8,319 nucleotides of DNA from NCBI GenBank assembly GCA_013138675.1, contig WTCH01000068.1, positions 1 through 8,319 of the forward strand, in the 5' to 3' direction. This stretch comes from Woeseiaceae bacterium (GTDB lineage: Bacteria > Pseudomonadota > Gammaproteobacteria > Steroidobacterales > Woeseiaceae). Position numbers and translations under genes: made by a program. The notes beneath the pieces are model-generated. The model saw only the letters and a program-made list of their open reading frames with translations, had not been told where the DNA came from and searched no databases. Of this stretch, positions 6,290 through 8,319 are shown piece by piece (position 1 is the stretch's first letter; every line of letters begins with the position of its first letter).

Positions 6290-7465
6290 ATGAAACCCAA
6301 GCACCGCAAATGGATAGTGATTCCCGGGATACTCGTGGTCGCATTCGCGATAGCCGCAGGTCTCGCACAATTGAAGCCCGAACCACCCAAGAACGAAGAT
6401 CAGGAACTTGATCCCCTGGTCGAAGTAATTGTGTTGGAAGTGTCAACCGAGAGCTTCAGAATCGATAGTCAGGGCACGGTCAAACCACGCACGCAAACCG
6501 TGGTGAGTGCGGAGGTGTTGGGCTCAGTTGTCAGCATATCCCCCAAGTTTGTCGCGGGTGGCGTGTTTAAAGCGGGCGAGACGCTGATGCGTATCGATCC
6601 AACCAATTACACAGTTGCGGTGGACAAGGCGGAAGCCCTGGTCGCGCAAAGGCAGATAGAATTTGATGGAGCGCAGAAGTTGCGCAGTCAAGGCTATCGC
6701 GCCGAATCCGAACTCGCGTCTGCAGTTGCTGCACTTGCCTCGGCGCAAGCAGAACTTGTTGGTGCCCGACGCAACCTTGAGCGTACTCATATTCGTTTGC
6801 CGTATGCCGGCATGGTGCTCAGCAAAGACGCGGATCTCGGTCAGTTCGTGAATCCCGGAACGGTCCTGGGCGTGACATTTGCGACTGATCTGGCGGAAGT
6901 CAGGCTGCCATTGACGGACCAGGATCTGGCGTTTGTTGATATGCCCGATGCATCCGCAGTCTCTGCGAATGGCAGCGGCAGCGGGCCGGCTGTCAGTTTG
7001 ACGGCAATTCAGAAAGGCAAGATAGCCAACTGGAACGCGCAAATTGTCCGCTCCGAAGGTGTTGTCGATGAACGTAGTCGAGTGACCTATGCCGTCGCAC
7101 AGATTGCCGACCCGTATCAACTGGAATCCGATGGAACGCCATTACCGATAGGGACTTTCGTTAGTGCCAGGATCGATGGAACCGCGAATGTTGATGTGAT
7201 TCGTATTCCGCGAACTGCACTGCGCGGTGCTGACCAGGTCCTGGTCGTCGACAGCGAAAACACAATTCAGATTCGAACCGTCGACATCCTCCGGGCCGAC
7301 AATCAGTACGCCTATGTCCGTGGTGGAGTTACAGCTGGTGAACGCATTACAACAACGGCGATTGAAGCTCCGACAAACGGCATGTCAGTCCGTACGGCTG
7401 ACATGATTGGAGCAGAGACTGAAAGCGACGGCGACCAGATTGCCTCTCGCCTCGAAGGAGAATAG
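6290..7465 (+). CDS. RND efflux periplasmic adaptor (membrane fusion protein, HlyD/AcrA-like)
   Basis: A 391-residue adaptor that would bridge an inner-membrane RND pump to an outer-membrane channel. Domains in order: a basic head and one N-terminal membrane segment (about 8-28); the first half of the lipoyl domain (about 60-105, GTVKPRTQTVVSAEVLG...VFKAGETLMRID); a short alpha-helical hairpin rich in Ala and Glu (about 108-165); the returning lipoyl half starting RTHIRLPYAGMVL (165-177); then beta-barrel and membrane-proximal domains. The ATG at 6290 is chosen because it puts the membrane segment right at the N-terminus; a TTG at 6182 opens the same frame but adds a featureless basic leader without a ribosome binding site. 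The Shine-Dalgarno at 6290 is weak (GGA, 9 nt away). The anchor is an uncleaved helix, not a lipobox. The stop lies 2 nt before the permease start, so the two are one operon. Substrate unknown; antibiotic or lipid-like compounds are typical for the family. Confidence 0.93.
   Translation: MKPKHRKWIVIPGILVVAFAIAAGLAQLKPEPPKNEDQELDPLVEVIVLEVSTESFRIDSQGTVKPRTQTVVSAEVLGSVVSISPKFVAGGVFKAGETLMRIDPTNYTVAVDKAEALVAQRQIEFDGAQKLRSQGYRAESELASAVAALASAQAELVGARRNLERTHIRLPYAGMVLSKDADLGQFVNPGTVLGVTFATDLAEVRLPLTDQDLAFVDMPDASAVSANGSGSGPAVSLTAIQKGKIANWNAQIVRSEGVVDERSRVTYAVAQIADPYQLESDGTPLPIGTFVSARIDGTANVDVIRIPRTALRGADQVLVVDSENTIQIRTVDILRADNQYAYVRGGVTAGERITTTAIEAPTNGMSVRTADMIGAETESDGDQIASRLEGE
7455..7460 (+). promoter_or_regulatory. 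Ribosome binding site of the RND permease gene
   Basis: AAGGAG lies within the last codons of the adaptor gene, 7 nt before GTG at 7468. It is the strongest Shine-Dalgarno in the window and supports both the GTG start and translation of the permease from a shared messenger. Confidence 0.85.
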
Positions 7466-7467
7466 CT

Positions 7468-8319
7468 GTGCGACTGCGAACCAGAAGTAGCGAGAAGGGC
7501 TTAATTGCCTGGTTTGCTGGCAACCATGTGGCAGCAAATTTGTTGATGTGGTTCATCATCGTTGCCGGCCTGATCTCAATTTCGACGATGCGCAAACAAA
7601 CAACGCCCGACTTCGAACTGAACTGGATTCAGATTCAGGTCCCGTACCTTGGAGCCGCGCCTCAGGAGGTCGAAGAGGGCGTCGTCATCAAGATTGAGGA
7701 AGCGATCCAGGATATTCAGGGAATCGTCGAAATCAACTCGAGGGCTAACGAAGGATCCGGGCGCGTGACCATCGAGGTATCGCGGGATGTCGACATCAAT
7801 GAAGTCCTCACTGAGGTAAAGACTCGTGTTGACGCCATCTCGACGTTCCCCGGGCTAACGGAAAAACCTGTCATCTACAAAGTGGAACCGGATACGCCCG
7901 TAATTTTCGTCGCGATACACGGCACAATCGATGATTTTTCGCGCAAGCTATTAGCTCAGGAGATTCGTAACGATCTGCTGACAATGCCTGAAATCAGCAA
8001 AGTCGATTTTTATGGCGATCGTGCTTTTGAAATCAGCATCGAAGTCTCTGAGCATGTGCTGCGGCAGTATGGGCTGACAATGACGGAAGTGTCCGAGGCG
8101 ATACGTGCCTCGTCGGTCGACTTGCCCGGCGGAACCATAAAGACCGAAGGAGGCGATATCCTTCTGCGCACAGAGGGCCAGGTATACACAGGCCTTGAGT
8201 ATGCGGACCTGGTATTGCGTACGTTTCCGGATGGCACGCGGCTGACACTGGGCGACATCGCCAATATCAATGACGGTTTCGTCGAGTCAGAGGGTTTCGG
8301 TCGTTTCGATGGACAACCG
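7468..8319 (+). CDS. RND efflux transporter permease, N-terminal 284 residues, runs off window
   Basis: The frame opens at GTG 7468 and is still open at the last base, giving 284 codons of a protein that in this family is about 1000 residues. It is a proton-driven inner-membrane pump that would trimerise and dock on the adaptor encoded just upstream. Visible parts are a short cytoplasmic head, GNHVAANLLMWFIIVAGLIS (18-37) forming TM1 with the family's N-H/P-VAANLLM pattern, and then the first periplasmic porter subdomains, opening with IQIQVPYLGAAPQEVEEGVV (54-73), the equivalent of the RND YPGASPxEVE motif. Later stretches such as LPGGTIKTEGGDILLRTEGQ match the porter region that follows. 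The charged TM4 residues that relay protons lie beyond the window, so activity cannot be judged. The type looks like the broad multidrug (HAE-like) branch rather than heavy-metal pumps, on pattern only. Confidence 0.93.
   Translation, partial: MRLRTRSSEKGLIAWFAGNHVAANLLMWFIIVAGLISISTMRKQTTPDFELNWIQIQVPYLGAAPQEVEEGVVIKIEEAIQDIQGIVEINSRANEGSGRVTIEVSRDVDINEVLTEVKTRVDAISTFPGLTEKPVIYKVEPDTPVIFVAIHGTIDDFSRKLLAQEIRNDLLTMPEISKVDFYGDRAFEISIEVSEHVLRQYGLTMTEVSEAIRASSVDLPGGTIKTEGGDILLRTEGQVYTGLEYADLVLRTFPDGTRLTLGDIANINDGFVESEGFGRFDGQP

Noticed and set aside
1..8319. CRISPR array, transposon ends, att sites or tRNA genes
   Set aside because: No regularly spaced direct repeats, no terminal inverted repeats with a transposase and no cloverleaf-like sequence were seen; the only repeats are within the ATPase tail coding region.

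Overview
The window reads as chromosomal DNA of a free-living Gram-negative proteobacterium, most likely a marine or sediment gammaproteobacterium. The grounds are a UspE-type tandem stress protein, an ExeA/GspA-class ATPase, an RND efflux pair and moderate GC. Placement below class is inference. No tRNA, rRNA, CRISPR array, insertion sequence or integrase is visible, and the base composition gives no obvious island boundary.

Layout, left to right. (1) 3-1655, +: a secreted-type M28 zinc aminopeptidase with an inserted PA domain. Its N-terminus, and presumably its signal sequence, lies left of the window. (2) 1667-2581, -: a tandem-domain UspA-family protein resembling UspE, convergent with the peptidase. 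(3) 2582-2756: a 175-bp divergent regulatory gap holding a ribosome binding site and candidate promoter for the stress gene, an FNR/Anr-like box, and a separate perfect 6-4-6 inverted repeat next to the gene on the other side. (4) 2757-3512, +: an unrecognised small exported protein, probably a lipoprotein, made of two copies of a domain of about 100 residues with a repeated CxxHxDYxW signature. (5) 3535-3567: a strong hairpin terminator shared by two convergent genes. (6) 3585-6068, -: an ExeA-like AAA+ ATPase with a very long acidic, Pro/Glu-rich tail and no membrane helix. (7) 6069-6289: a 221-bp divergent gap. (8) 6290-7465 and 7468-8319, +: a membrane fusion protein and the first 284 residues of an RND permease, tightly coupled. 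The permease runs off the right edge.

The genes do not look like one system. The only clear functional unit is the MFP-RND pair, a two-gene inner-membrane/periplasmic efflux operon with no outer-membrane channel gene in view. The least explained genes are the duplicated CxxH lipoprotein and the long-tailed ATPase. Neither shows a partner gene in the window.
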